From: Paenarthrobacter nitroguajacolicus
GTDB taxonomy: Bacteria; Actinomycetota; Actinomycetes; Actinomycetales; Micrococcaceae
Direction: 5' to 3'
Length of the DNA: 64,000 bases
Assembly: GCF_007786235.1 (NCBI RefSeq)
Contig: NZ_VNFK01000017.1
Coordinates: forward strand, 1 to 64,000
This document shows, piece by piece, positions 8,138 through 17,523 of this stretch. The notes beneath the pieces are model-generated. The model did not search any database, had not been told where the DNA came from, and worked only from the letters and a program-made list of their open reading frames with translations. A program made the translations under genes and the position numbers. Positions within the stretch are counted from its first letter, which is position 1. Each line of letters begins with the position of its first letter.

Positions 8138-10072
8138 ATGCCCATCGCCCTTCCCCACCACGACGGCTCCAGTCTCTTCGTATCCAAAACTGCGTCCGAG
8201 TCCGTGTCCCTTGGCGATACCGTCCGGCTCCGGGTGCGTGTCCCGCAGCGGTGGGGTCCGGCGTTGAGGGTTTGGGTCCGCTCCGTCCAGGACGGCGAGC
8301 CGCGCTACGACGCTGCCATCCGGCTGGGCGCAGCCGACGGCTGGGAGTGGTGGGAAGCGGCGATGCTGGTAGCCAACCCCGTGGCCCAGTACCGCTTCCT
8401 GCTGGAAGTCGCTGAAACGCACGACGACGGTGCTGCCGCCAGCGCAGCGATCGGCAGCACCGTCGGACGGAGCTACTGGAACCTGAACGCCCAGGGCCTG
8501 TACCGCCGGGACGTGTCCGATGCCGCGGATTTCCGGCTGACGGCGTTTGCCCCGGCCCCGGAGTGGCTGCACAAGGGCACCATGTACCAGGTGTTCCCGG
8601 ACAGGTTCGCCCGCTCGGAGCAGGCGGACCACCATCCCACCCCCGACTGGGCCATCGCATGTTCCTGGGACACCCCGGTAGTCGGGACGGGCGAACAGGC
8701 CTCCACACAGTTCTACGGGGGAGACCTGCCGGGAATCACGGGCAAACTGGACCACCTGCAGGAACTGGGCGTCGATGTCCTCTATCTGACCCCGTTCTTC
8801 CCCGCACGTTCCAACCACCGCTACGACGCCTCCACCTTCGACTCGGTGGACCCGCTCCTGGGAGGGGACCAGGCCTTGGTGGACCTGGTTGAAGCCGCAC
8901 ACGCGCGCGGGATCAAAGTGATGGGCGACCTCACTGCGAACCACTCCGGCGACGCACACGAGTGGTTCGTTAAAGCGCTCGCCGATCCAGGTTCGGAGGA
9001 AGCCGGGTACTACTACTTCAGCGCCGACCATTCGAGCTACGAATCTTGGTGGGGTGTGCCGTCGCTGCCCAAGTTCAACTGGTCCTCGGATGCCCTGCGC
9101 CGACGCTTCATCGCCGACGATGATTCCGTGGTGGCACGCTGGCTCAAACCGCCATTCAGCCTGGATGGTTGGCGCATCGACGTCGGCAACATGACCGGGC
9201 GCCTCGGATCGGTGGACCTTAATCACGAAGTAGCCCGACTCATTGCGGACCGGGTCCGCGAGATCAACCCGGACGCCGCCCTGCTGGCCGAGTCCACGTC
9301 CGACGCAGCCCCCGATGTCACCGGCGAGCACTGGCAGGGCGCCATGACGTACTCCAACCTCACCCGCCCGTTGTGGTCCTGGCTCGCCAAGGATGCTCCC
9401 AATGTGAACTTCTTCGGCTCACCCCAAGCGGGACCCAACAGGATCGAGGCCGAGGAGTTCCTTGCGACGCACCAGGACCTCGCCTCGGGATTTAGCTGGG
9501 GTGTGCGACAAAACAATATGAACGCCCTGAACACCCATGACACCGCGCGGGCCACAACGGTGATGGTCGACGGCGGCCCGGAAGTGGGCGCTGCGCTCAC
9601 GTACTGCCTGCCGGGCGTGCCCGTGGTGTTCGCCGGCGATGAATTCGGCTTGGAGGGGTTCAATGGAGAAGACTCCAGGACTCCCATGCCGTGGGATGCT
9701 GCCGAGCGCGCGCTCACGGACCTGCGATCCGTCCACGCCAACCTGGGGCGGCTCCGCAAGGATCTTCCAGCGCTCACGGAAGGCGGGGTGCGCTGGCTCC
9801 ACGCCGAGGGCGACGCCTTGGCCTTCGTCCGGGAGACGGCAGAGTCCTCAGTGCTGGTGTTCGTTGCGAGGGACGCTGCCGAGGTCCTCCTCGACCATTC
9901 GGTCCTCTCCACCGGGCAGCTCGAAGCGTTGCTGGCCGCCCCCGTGCACCGCTCCGGAGCGGTAACGTCGGCACCCTCCCAGCCATCCGCCGTCGAGGGT
10001 GTCCGCCTCCGCGCAGAAGGCATCTCCGCCGGAATCTGGGAGCTGCCAGGGACGGTGATCCCCGCTCCGTAG
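8138..10072 (+). CDS. GH13 maltodextrin hydrolase (cyclomaltodextrinase/neopullulanase-like)
   Basis: A 644-residue cytoplasmic GH13 enzyme with an extra N-terminal beta-rich domain (about residues 1-125) before the barrel, as in cyclomaltodextrinase and neopullulanase relatives. Catalytic regions: DLTANHSGD (264-272), GWRIDVGN with nucleophile Asp348, LLAEST with acid/base Glu385, and NTHD with Asp468. There is no signal peptide, so it degrades maltodextrins after uptake. It begins 2 bp after malG and is the last gene of the operon. The exact specificity (cyclic dextrin, pullulan or linear dextrin) cannot be set from sequence. Confidence 0.88.
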   Translation: MPIALPHHDGSSLFVSKTASESVSLGDTVRLRVRVPQRWGPALRVWVRSVQDGEPRYDAAIRLGAADGWEWWEAAMLVANPVAQYRFLLEVAETHDDGAAASAAIGSTVGRSYWNLNAQGLYRRDVSDAADFRLTAFAPAPEWLHKGTMYQVFPDRFARSEQADHHPTPDWAIACSWDTPVVGTGEQASTQFYGGDLPGITGKLDHLQELGVDVLYLTPFFPARSNHRYDASTFDSVDPLLGGDQALVDLVEAAHARGIKVMGDLTANHSGDAHEWFVKALADPGSEEAGYYYFSADHSSYESWWGVPSLPKFNWSSDALRRRFIADDDSVVARWLKPPFSLDGWRIDVGNMTGRLGSVDLNHEVARLIADRVREINPDAALLAESTSDAAPDVTGEHWQGAMTYSNLTRPLWSWLAKDAPNVNFFGSPQAGPNRIEAEEFLATHQDLASGFSWGVRQNNMNALNTHDTARATTVMVDGGPEVGAALTYCLPGVPVVFAGDEFGLEGFNGEDSRTPMPWDAAERALTDLRSVHANLGRLRKDLPALTEGGVRWLHAEGDALAFVRETAESSVLVFVARDAAEVLLDHSVLSTGQLEALLAAPVHRSGAVTSAPSQPSAVEGVRLRAEGISAGIWELPGTVIPAP

Positions 10073-10184
10073 CCGGAGCCTGTCGCCGTGCTGCGGCGTC
10101 CCGTGCTGGCTAGACTGTGAGCACTAAAACACTGCGAAGACTGCCGGTTTGGCGTGTCCGCGGTGCGTACGTGGAGGGACCACT

Positions 10185-11648
10185 GTGTCGGACGAAACGG
10201 CTATGGCCGGAACATCAGAGGAAAGCATCAAGGGCCGGACGGCGGGCCACGGAGAAGCCACCCAGCCCTCAACAGGGCAGCAGATATTCCTGAAGGAGCT
10301 CGCGGCCGGACTCCGTGCCGGGCAGATGGCGGAGGATGAAGAAACCCTCACCGTGTACTCCATCGATCAAGGACCGCTGCTGGAGCGGCACCTACCTCTT
10401 GCTGTCGTCTGGGCCGAATCGGTGGAGGACGTCCAGCATATCGTTCGAAGCTGCGCGGCCCACCAGGTGCCCATCGTCGCCCGGGGAGCCGGAACCGGCG
10501 TCTCCGGCGGCGCACATGCCACCGAAGGCTGCATCGTCCTGGGCCTTGAACGGATGAACCGCATCCTGGACCTCAGCCCGGACGACGAGACCGCCGTCGT
10601 CGAACCCGGCGTCATCAACGCCGACCTGAACGCTGCTGCCGCCGAATACGGCCTCATGTACGCGCCGGACCCGGCGAGCTACAAAATGTCCACCGTCGGC
10701 GGCAACGTGGCCACCAACGCAGGAGGGCTGCGATGCGCCAAATACGGCGTGACACGCGACTCCGTGCTGGCCCTGGATGTGGTCATGGCGGATGGTTCGC
10801 TGATGCACACCGGCCACCAGACCTTCAAGGGCGTGGCTGGGTACGACCTCACCGCCCTGCTGGTGGGTTCGGAAGGAACGCTGGGCATTGTGGTGGGTGT
10901 GACGGTTCGCCTGAAGTACCTGCCGCGGGAGGTCCACACCATCGCTGCCTTCTATCAGGACTTCCGAAGCGCAGCCGCTGGAGTGCTGGCCGTAGGCAAG
11001 GCCCGCGTGCAGCCCGCCATCATGGAGCTCCTGGACAACGGCACCCTGGTCCAGCTCGACGAGCTCAACGGCGGCGACCTCCAAGCGCGGGGAAAGTCCT
11101 TGCTGCTGATCCAGACCGACGGCTTCGGAGCGGCCGCAGAAGCCGACGTCGTCCGGCAAGTACTTGCCGACGGCGGCGCCACCGTGACCACGGAAGCCAG
11201 TGAAGAAGCCGAAATGCTGGTGGAACTGCGCCGCAACAGCCGCGGCGTGGAAGTGGATGACGAATTCAGGGTGGGCGAGGACATCGCCGTCCCGCGTTCC
11301 AGGCTGGTGGACTTCGTGGCCGAGCTCGAGGCCATGGCTGAGCGATTCCAGGTTCGGCTCAAAGTGGTGGCCCACGCCGGCGATGGCAACCTCCACCCCA
11401 CGTTCTGGATGGACCGGGTAGACCCCGCTACCGACGCTGACGCCTTGCTGCGCCTCAACGCGGCCCTTGATGAGTCCATCCGGGTAGGGCTGGCGATGGG
11501 TGGGACGATCACGGGAGAACATGGGGTGGGGCAGTACAAGCTCCGGTGGCTCGGCTTGGAGCAGCCGGAGCCGGTCCGGGAGCTACAGCGGCGGATCAAG
11601 GAGTTATTTGATCCGCAGGGGATCCTGAATCCGGGGAAGGCTATCTAG
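10185..11648 (+). CDS. FAD-linked 2-hydroxyacid oxidase (GlcD / D-lactate dehydrogenase family)
   Basis: A 487-residue flavoprotein of the FAD_binding_4 plus FAD-oxidase C-terminal type. The FAD-binding signature RGAGTGVSGGAHA lies near residues 95-110, and SEGTLGIVVGVTVRLKYLP near 230. The C-terminal domain has AHAGDGNLHPTFWMD and GEHGVGQYK, typical of D-lactate dehydrogenase or glycolate oxidase subunit GlcD. The substrate is a 2-hydroxyacid, with electrons probably passed to the quinone pool. The GTG at 10185 follows GTGGAGGGA and is preferred to the TTG at 10149. It stands alone on its strand. Confidence 0.87.
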   Translation: MSDETAMAGTSEESIKGRTAGHGEATQPSTGQQIFLKELAAGLRAGQMAEDEETLTVYSIDQGPLLERHLPLAVVWAESVEDVQHIVRSCAAHQVPIVARGAGTGVSGGAHATEGCIVLGLERMNRILDLSPDDETAVVEPGVINADLNAAAAEYGLMYAPDPASYKMSTVGGNVATNAGGLRCAKYGVTRDSVLALDVVMADGSLMHTGHQTFKGVAGYDLTALLVGSEGTLGIVVGVTVRLKYLPREVHTIAAFYQDFRSAAAGVLAVGKARVQPAIMELLDNGTLVQLDELNGGDLQARGKSLLLIQTDGFGAAAEADVVRQVLADGGATVTTEASEEAEMLVELRRNSRGVEVDDEFRVGEDIAVPRSRLVDFVAELEAMAERFQVRLKVVAHAGDGNLHPTFWMDRVDPATDADALLRLNAALDESIRVGLAMGGTITGEHGVGQYKLRWLGLEQPEPVRELQRRIKELFDPQGILNPGKAI

Positions 11649-11816
11649 GGTAGTCCGTGGGCGTGTAGGCTGCCCACCTTAGACGCGCGCTGCCGCGTTC
11701 CGGCCCTTCTGTTCGGTGCGCCTTGGGCACCCACTGGTATCCCAAATGTTACCTACCGCTTATTACCCCCCGCCTTTCTCTGCATTTACTTTCCGTCAAT
11801 CACCTCATAGTCTTAC

Positions 11817-11828
11817 TTGGTATACCAA
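11817..11828. promoter_or_regulatory. GntR-type operator before the MFS gene
   Basis: TTGGTATACCAA is a perfect 12-bp palindrome ending 21 bp before the MFS start codon. Its TGGTATACCA core is typical of sites bound by FadR/FCD-subfamily GntR regulators. The same motif recurs, less perfectly, at 21472-21481 and 21534-21543, next to the amidohydrolase/Opp genes, and a GntR/FCD gene lies at 23108. Confidence 0.72.
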
Positions 11829-11849
11829 AGTGGCTATGAGGAGATTGAC

Positions 11850-13127
11850 GTGCAAGAACGGCGCAGAGCTGGTGTCCTACCTTCGGGGAGTGGGGGCCGA
11901 CTCGCTACGGGGCTCGTGTTGCTTGCACTCGTTGTGGTCTCCGTTAATCTTCGGCCGGCCATTACTACCGTCGCCGGGGTGATGAACCAGGTTCCGGGTG
12001 TGTTCGGGCTGGATCCGGCGTTGCTTCCGCTGTTGGGGACCTTGCCGGTGCTGGCCTTTGGTATCTCGGGGCCGATCGGACCTTGGCTGGCTCGACGGGT
12101 CGGGACTGGGCGTGCCGTTGCCGTGGCGTTGTTAGTGCTGGCTGCGGCCCTGATCGTTCGGGCGACGGTGCCTGCGCTGCTGTTGCCCGGCACATTCCTG
12201 GCGGGCTCGGCGATCATGACCGCAAGTGTCCTGGTGCCCCAGATCGTTAAGGCAAACCGCGGCACCGGGTGGTGGACCGGCCTGTGCACCATGGGATTCG
12301 GTCTCGGCGCTGCGCTGGGCGCTGGACTGGTTCAGCCACTGGAGCAGGCCTTCGGCGGAAACCTGCCCTCAGCGCTCGCGGTGTGGGCGGTACCGGCCCT
12401 GGTCGGCGCGTTCCTCATCCACCGCTCCGGAGGACGCCCCACGGTGGTGACCACCACCGCCGGGACGGCTATCGGAGCCCCCGGCACAGCCACGCCGCTT
12501 CGGAAGCAGCGGACAGCATGGGCAGTCACCGCCTTCTTCGGCCTGCAGGCCATGCTCTACTTCGCCATCACGTCCTGGTTGGCCGTGTACTTAGTGTCCC
12601 GGGGTCTTTCATCCGCCGACGCCGCTGCCTTGCTGGCCTGGTTCAGTCTCGCGGGACTCCCCGCCAGTTTGCTGGCCCCTGTGCTCGCAGGACGTCCCCG
12701 CATCCTGAAAATTATGGCGCCGGGTCTTGGTTTGTCAGTGGCGTGCGCACTCCTGGGAGTCCTCGCAGCACCTACGGAACTTCAGTTCGTCGCCGTCGGT
12801 GTTCTCGGGATTGTCCAGAGTGCTGGCTTCGGCCTGGCCATGGCCCTGGTGGTGATCCGGTCAGACGGGCCCCAGTCCGCCGGGAGGCTCTCAGCCATGA
12901 GCCAGGGCTTCGGATTCGCCCTGGCATCCCTTGGCCCATTGGTCGCTGGGCTGCTGCACGCAATGACCGGTGCTTGGGAAGTGACATTCTGGGCGCTCGC
13001 CGCCGAAGCCGTAGTGCTGGCTGGTGCCGGATTCTTTGCCATCCGCGGACCGCTGGTGAGGGTTGACGAGGGTGGGATGGTGGCGGCGTCCGGCACTAAG
13101 CGCGCAGATTCCAACGCTCCTGCTTGA
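11850..13127 (+). CDS. MFS transporter, CynX/NimT-like
   Basis: A 425-residue, 12-segment major facilitator. The sequence VVSVNLRPAITTVAGVM in the first helix is the hallmark of the CynX/NimT (cyanate/2-nitroimidazole) branch. The GTG start at 11850 is set by GAGGAGA just upstream and by the leading RRRAG before the first helix. The substrate is unknown. The GntR-type palindrome in its leader suggests it shares a regulon with the amidohydrolase/Opp genes to the right, perhaps moving their substrate or product. The 3' end is overlapped in antisense by the decayed gene at 12891-13433. Confidence 0.87.
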   Translation: MQERRRAGVLPSGSGGRLATGLVLLALVVVSVNLRPAITTVAGVMNQVPGVFGLDPALLPLLGTLPVLAFGISGPIGPWLARRVGTGRAVAVALLVLAAALIVRATVPALLLPGTFLAGSAIMTASVLVPQIVKANRGTGWWTGLCTMGFGLGAALGAGLVQPLEQAFGGNLPSALAVWAVPALVGAFLIHRSGGRPTVVTTTAGTAIGAPGTATPLRKQRTAWAVTAFFGLQAMLYFAITSWLAVYLVSRGLSSADAAALLAWFSLAGLPASLLAPVLAGRPRILKIMAPGLGLSVACALLGVLAAPTELQFVAVGVLGIVQSAGFGLAMALVVIRSDGPQSAGRLSAMSQGFGFALASLGPLVAGLLHAMTGAWEVTFWALAAEAVVLAGAGFFAIRGPLVRVDEGGMVAASGTKRADSNAPA

Positions 13128-13433
13128 TTGCTGTTGGTGGAATCTACGTTTGGGATGCCAGGGGCATGGGGGCCAATTGCTGTTGGTGGGGCCGTACTCC
13201 TCGATAACCCATTCTTGGACCTGGTCCGCCACCGATACCAGTTGGTCGGACAGTGCGAGATCGCCCCTGACCGACACGCCTTGTCCGGTGGAATCGCGGG
13301 TGCTGTAGATCATCGCCGAGAGCATCTGAGGGTCGTCGTCCCAGTCGCTTTCTTCAACGCGGGGTTCCGCCAGCCCGCTGTAACTCACATCCCGCAAGAC
13401 GTGACTGATTATCCCTGCAATCTCTGCCGCCAT
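12891..13433 (-). pseudogene. truncated conserved hypothetical gene
   Basis: The first ~95 codons read as a real protein: ATG at 13433 after GGGAGAGG, an acidic body (EESDWDDDPQMLSAMIYST), and a WPPCPWHP motif at about residues 85-92. After that motif the frame becomes basic and low-complexity and runs antisense through the end of the MFS gene to 12891. Family resemblance (a short protein with a W-P-x-C-P-x-H-P motif) is from memory and not certain. Two 14-bp direct repeats at the break point (13127-13140, 13176-13189) suggest a recombination or slippage event cut off the normal C-terminus. Confidence 0.45.
13127..13189. repeat. 14-bp direct repeat pair
   Basis: attgctgttggtgg occurs at 13127-13140 and again at 13176-13189. 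The copies flank the place where the minus-strand hypothetical gene loses coherence. Confidence 0.85.
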
Positions 13434-13628
13434 GGAAGCCTCTCCCACTACCGCCTTGTGACCGCTTCCACCGTAAAGGCCTGTTCAGTTGTTGCTGGAT
13501 TACCTCTGACCGGAACCACGACGTCGACGTGACGGCGCACCGGTAATCGAAAAGTCAATCCTACTGCTGGCCCGCGCGAGTCAGTGTAGCCCTGTTGGCG
13601 CGCAACCCTGCGGCGTATCCTCGGCGAT

Positions 13629-14117
13629 ATGACGAACTCACCATCAGGGACAAATCAGCCAAGCACACCCGCTACGGAGATCCTTGAAACCAACGAATGC
13701 TGGGAGCTCCTCCGTGGCGTCTCAGTGGGCAGGCTCGCCGTAGTAGTGGATGACCATCCGGATATCTTCCCCGTGAATTACAAGGTTGACCACGGAACCA
13801 TGGTGTTCCGGACAGGCGAGGGCACCAAGCTCCATGCGGCGTTGGGCGATGCCCCTGTGGCCATCGAAGCCGATGGTGTGAATGCCGAAACCGGGGTGGC
13901 ATGGAGCGTAGTGGTTAAGGGCCAAGCGTCCGCCGTGACGCTGACGCAGGACGTGTTGGATACCATCGGCCTCTTGCTTTTCCCGTGGGAGGCCGGACAG
14001 AAAGACCAATTCATCCGCATCACCCCCAGTAAAGTCACGGGACGGCGCTTTACTGTCACTCCTGCCGTGACTTGGTGGACGCCCCTCGATGACGCTCCCA
14101 CGGCACGCGGCGAGTAA
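13629..14117 (+). CDS. pyridoxamine 5'-phosphate oxidase-like flavin protein
   Basis: A 162-residue protein of the Pyridox_ox_2 / split-barrel flavin-binding family. The recognisable run is CWELLRGVSVGRLAVV followed by PDIFPVNYKVD (residues 20-50), then a GEGTKLHAAL segment and a C-terminal strand (VTPAVTWWTP). Relatives bind FMN, F420 or haem and act as general reductases or oxidases. The substrate is unknown. It is monocistronic, with a shared hairpin terminator between it and the convergent amidohydrolase. Confidence 0.83.
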   Translation: MTNSPSGTNQPSTPATEILETNECWELLRGVSVGRLAVVVDDHPDIFPVNYKVDHGTMVFRTGEGTKLHAALGDAPVAIEADGVNAETGVAWSVVVKGQASAVTLTQDVLDTIGLLLFPWEAGQKDQFIRITPSKVTGRRFTVTPAVTWWTPLDDAPTARGE

Positions 14118-14121
14118 GGAA

Positions 14122-14161
14122 AAGGCCGGTTCCCCCGCGGCGAAGCGGTGGAACCGGCCTT
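14122..14161. terminator. bidirectional terminator
   Basis: The arms aaggccggttc and gaaccggcctt form an 11-bp stem in the 56-bp gap between two convergent genes. Flanking A/T runs allow function in both directions. Confidence 0.85.
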
Positions 14162-14173
14162 CCTTGTCAGTGC

Positions 14174-15430
14174 CTAGACGAGTTCCAGCTGGTCGGCTAC
14201 AACCCGACCGGCGTGAATGACCGTGCGGTCCTTGCCGCGGTCCATCACCGTGGAGGCCACTGTTTCGCCGTCCACCAAGAGAAGATCCGCCGGATCCCCA
14301 ACCTCGACGCCGGGACGGTGGGCCGTGTCCTTCAGCCGGGTCGCGCTGGGGTCCAGGATGCTGGCGCCACCTATGGTGGCGATAGCCAGGCAGTGCTCGA
14401 TCAATTCGTCCTTGCGGAAGCCATGGGTAAAGGCGAGCTGCCACGTCCGGTCCAGCATGTCGGTGTTGCCGTAGGGGGACCAGTAGTCGCGTTGGCCGTC
14501 CTCGCCCAGGCCAAGCCGTACCCCGGCCTCGGTCAGAAGCGGGATGGGCAACTGGCCTGCGGCAGAGGGTGCCACCGAAGCCAGGGAGACATCAAGCTCT
14601 GCGAAGGCGTCAATCAGCCTCCGCGTGGTGGCCTCATTGACGCTGCCCAGTTGGTAAGCATGGGACATGGTCACCTTGCCCTGCATCCCCAGGGACCGCG
14701 TCCGTTCCAGCACGAGGTCCGTGCTGAAGACGCCGAGTTCGCCGGGTTCGTGAAGGTGGATATCGATGGGGACCTGGTACTTCTCGGCGAGGCCGAAAAC
14801 GATGTCGAGGTGCCTCGCAGGGTCCCGGTCCAGGGTGCAGGGATCAATGCCACCCATCACGTTGGCGCCGGCCTTGAGCGCTTCCTCCATGAGTTCCACC
14901 GTCCCTTCCTCCAGTAACAAGCCGGCTTGGGGGAAAGCAATAATGTCCACCGCAGCCTGGCCGGCGAACTTCTCCTTGGCGGCAGCCACGGCGTCGAAGC
15001 GTTCCAGCCTGCAGTCCACGTCAACCTGTGCGTAGGAGCGGACCCGGGTGGTGCCCCGCGCGATCATCCTTCCCAGGGTGTCGTTCACGCGATCCTGCAG
15101 TGGCACCTCGGCGTTGCGCCAGTTCTGCCGGTCGTTCATCATCATGGTCCACACGCCCGGGCCGCCGGTGTGCTCGCGGAACGGCAAACCGATCCGGGTG
15201 GAATCGAGGTGGACATGGACGTCGGAGAAGGAGGGCAGCAGCAAGCGTCCGCGGCCCTCCACTACGGTCACGCCGGCTGGAACGGCGCGGTCCGGGTCAT
15301 GAGGTTCGACGCCGGTGATCTTGCCGCCTGCTTCACCCGCGACGATGGTGACATCGCTGAGCGCTTGCCCCCACGGGCGGGCGGCACGGATCAGGGTATT
15401 CAATGGTTGCTCCTTTGGTTGTGAATCCAT
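14174..15430 (-). CDS. CodA/AtzC-like metal-dependent amidohydrolase
   Basis: A 418-residue cytosine-deaminase-family amidohydrolase. Metal ligands are visible: His72 and His74 (DVHVHLD), His225, His227 and Glu228 (DIHLHEPG), His257 (TMSHAYQ) and Asp311 (LGEDGQRDYWSPYG). The GGIDP motif (193-197) and the layout resemble N-isopropylammelide hydrolase AtzC as well as CodA, so deamination or dealkylation of an N-heterocycle is plausible. It is the last gene of the oppC-A-B-D-F operon (9-bp gap), implying the transporter imports its substrate. The actual substrate is not determined. Confidence 0.85.
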   Translation of the reverse strand: MDSQPKEQPLNTLIRAARPWGQALSDVTIVAGEAGGKITGVEPHDPDRAVPAGVTVVEGRGRLLLPSFSDVHVHLDSTRIGLPFREHTGGPGVWTMMMNDRQNWRNAEVPLQDRVNDTLGRMIARGTTRVRSYAQVDVDCRLERFDAVAAAKEKFAGQAAVDIIAFPQAGLLLEEGTVELMEEALKAGANVMGGIDPCTLDRDPARHLDIVFGLAEKYQVPIDIHLHEPGELGVFSTDLVLERTRSLGMQGKVTMSHAYQLGSVNEATTRRLIDAFAELDVSLASVAPSAAGQLPIPLLTEAGVRLGLGEDGQRDYWSPYGNTDMLDRTWQLAFTHGFRKDELIEHCLAIATIGGASILDPSATRLKDTAHRPGVEVGDPADLLLVDGETVASTVMDRGKDRTVIHAGRVVADQLELV

Positions 15431-15439
15431 GGCCTGCTT

Positions 15440-16462
15440 CTATTGCACGCCCGCCAGGGCCTTTGCGGCCATACCTGCGTGGTGGCAGGCCGGTGCGGCG
15501 GGCGTGGCTGGTGTCGGAATCTCGTTGATGCACCGTTGGCGTTGTTCTTCCGGAAGGGTGCCGATCAAGGGGCAACGGGTCCGGAACACACAGCCGCTGG
15601 GCGGATTGGCCGGTGACGGCAGGTCGCCGCGAAGCCGGATCTTCACCTGTTCCCGAGCAGCCCTTGGATCCGGCAGGGGCACGGCGGAGAGCAGGGCCTT
15701 GGTGTAGGGATGCAGGGGGTTCTGGAAGAGCTCGTCCCGGGGTCCCTGTTCCACGATCTTGCCCAAGTACATCACTGCGACCTCGTGGGAGATGTGCCGG
15801 ACCACGGAGAGATCATGGGCAATGAAGATGTAGGAAACGCCGGTGTCCCGCTGGATCTGCTGCAAGAGGTTAACCACCTGCGCCTGCACGGAGACGTCCA
15901 ACGCGGAGACAGGCTCGTCGCACACGATGACGGACGGGCTCAGGGAAATGGCCCGGGCAATGCCCACGCGTTGCCGTTGTCCGCCGGAGAACTCATGCGG
16001 GAAACGGTTGTAGTGCTCCGGCTTCAGGCCAACCTGGTCCAGGAGCTCCTTGACACGGTTCTTGAGGCCACCCGGAGGGTTGATCTTCTGCGCCACCATG
16101 GGAGCCGCGATGGCCGTGCCCACGGTCTGCCGCGGGTTCAGGGAAGCGAAAGGATCCTGGAAGATCATCTGGACTTTTCGCCGGAAGTTATACAGATCCC
16201 GGCCGCGCAGCTGGCTGATGTCGACGCCGTCGATCACAATCCGTCCACCCGTCGGGTCCATGAGTCGTGCCACCATGCGTCCGGTGGTCGACTTACCGCA
16301 ACCGGACTCACCCACGAGGCCCAAAGTCTGGCCTCGGGCAAGACTGAACGACACGCCGTCGACCGCTTTGACAGATCGTTTGGCGGCGCCCGGCAGCAGG
16401 CCGCCCTTCAACGGGAAGTGCTTTTTCAGGTTCTCCACCTGGAGAATTGGCTGATGTTCCAT
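15440..16462 (-). CDS. Opp/Dpp-type ABC transporter ATPase (F subunit)
   Basis: A 340-residue ATPase that powers the peptide/opine-type importer encoded upstream. Walker A is GESGCGKST, the signature is FSGGQRQRVGIARA, and Walker B is SVIVCDEPVSALD. The C-terminal oligopeptide domain has the Cys pattern CVFRTRCPL...RC that binds an Fe-S cluster in related subunits. The ATG at 16462 starts MEHQPILQVENLKKHF and is 8 bp from the upstream stop; the longer frame is not needed. Confidence 0.93.
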   Translation of the reverse strand: MEHQPILQVENLKKHFPLKGGLLPGAAKRSVKAVDGVSFSLARGQTLGLVGESGCGKSTTGRMVARLMDPTGGRIVIDGVDISQLRGRDLYNFRRKVQMIFQDPFASLNPRQTVGTAIAAPMVAQKINPPGGLKNRVKELLDQVGLKPEHYNRFPHEFSGGQRQRVGIARAISLSPSVIVCDEPVSALDVSVQAQVVNLLQQIQRDTGVSYIFIAHDLSVVRHISHEVAVMYLGKIVEQGPRDELFQNPLHPYTKALLSAVPLPDPRAAREQVKIRLRGDLPSPANPPSGCVFRTRCPLIGTLPEEQRQRCINEIPTPATPAAPACHHAGMAAKALAGVQ

Positions 16463-16470
16463 GGCGGGTC

Positions 16471-17523
16471 CTAACGCGAATTCCGGATGGTGACGATCTG
16501 TGGGCCGCTCAGGTGGCAGCGCTTGCCGTGCCCGTCGTCGACCCTCGGTTCGGGCCGCTGGCTGGCGCACACGCCGTCACCGACGAGTTCGGCGTACTGG
16601 CACCGCGCGCTGAAGATGCAGCCTCTAGGCAGGTCAAGGAGCGACGGCGGCTGGCCGGGTATGGGGTTCAGCTGGCCGGCGGCGCTGTTCAGCGTGGGCA
16701 TGGAGTTGAGCAGGCCCAAGGTGTACGGGTGCTGGGTGTCGTAGAAGATGTTGTCCACCGGCCCGGATTCGACGCATTGCCCGCCGTACATGACCAGCAC
16801 GTCGTCGCAGACTTCGGCCACCACGCCAAGGTCATGCGTGATGAGGATGAGGGCCGAGTTGGTTTCCTCCTGGAGTTCTGACATGAGGTCCAGGATCTGC
16901 GCCTGAACGGTCACGTCCAAAGCGGTGGTGGGCTCGTCGGCGATCAGCAGCTCGGGTTCGCAGATCAACGCCATCGCGATCATGGCACGCTGGCGCATGC
17001 CGCCGGAGAAGTGGTGTGGGTACTCGTCGTAGCGCTGCTCCGGGCTGGGGATACCCACCCTTCCCAGCATGTCGACGGCGGCCGCCCGGGCTTGCTTCTT
17101 GCTCGCCTTGTTGTGGACGAGGTACGCCTCGGCGATCTGGTGTCCCACCGTGTAAAAGGGGTGCAAGGCTGAGAGCGGATCCTGGAAGATCATGCCGATG
17201 TTGCGGCCGCGGAGTTGGCGCATTGCCGACTCGGGCAGTGTTACCAGATCCTTGCCTTGGAACACGGCCTGGCCGGTGACCTGGGCGGACGTGCCTTTGA
17301 GCAGGCCCATCAGTGCCTGGCTGGTGACGGATTTTCCGGAGCCGGATTCGCCCACGATACCCAGGGTCTGGCCGCGATCCAGGGCGAAATCCATGCCGTT
17401 CACGGCGGAGACAACGCCGTCATCCGTCGGGAACTTCACTGTGAGGCCGCGGACTTCAAGGAAAGCAGCGGTTGCTGTGCTTCCGGCAGTAGCGCTCGCG
17501 GTGTTGGTCTGCAGCTGGGTCAT
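16471..17523 (-). CDS. Opp/Dpp-type ABC transporter ATPase (D subunit)
   Basis: A 350-residue ATPase, partner of the F subunit. Walker A is GESGSGKSV, the signature is FSGGMRQRAMIAMAL, and Walker B is LLIADEPTTALD. The C-terminus contains the RGCIFSARCQYAE Cys pair typical of OppD/DppD. Its start overlaps the oppB stop by 4 bp. Substrate specificity comes from the binding protein, not from this subunit. Confidence 0.93.
   Translation of the reverse strand: MTQLQTNTASATAGSTATAAFLEVRGLTVKFPTDDGVVSAVNGMDFALDRGQTLGIVGESGSGKSVTSQALMGLLKGTSAQVTGQAVFQGKDLVTLPESAMRQLRGRNIGMIFQDPLSALHPFYTVGHQIAEAYLVHNKASKKQARAAAVDMLGRVGIPSPEQRYDEYPHHFSGGMRQRAMIAMALICEPELLIADEPTTALDVTVQAQILDLMSELQEETNSALILITHDLGVVAEVCDDVLVMYGGQCVESGPVDNIFYDTQHPYTLGLLNSMPTLNSAAGQLNPIPGQPPSLLDLPRGCIFSARCQYAELVGDGVCASQRPEPRVDDGHGKRCHLSGPQIVTIRNSR

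Noticed and set aside
7994..9331. A 445-codon minus-strand open frame
   Set aside because: Antisense to malG and the second GH13 gene, both with intact catalytic motifs.
10392..11522. A 376-codon minus-strand open frame
   Set aside because: Antisense to the FAD-linked oxidase, whose motifs are intact.
14174..15430. Calling the CodA/AtzC-like enzyme a true atzC triazine gene
   Set aside because: Motifs are shared by the whole cytosine-deaminase family; sequence alone does not support a triazine substrate.
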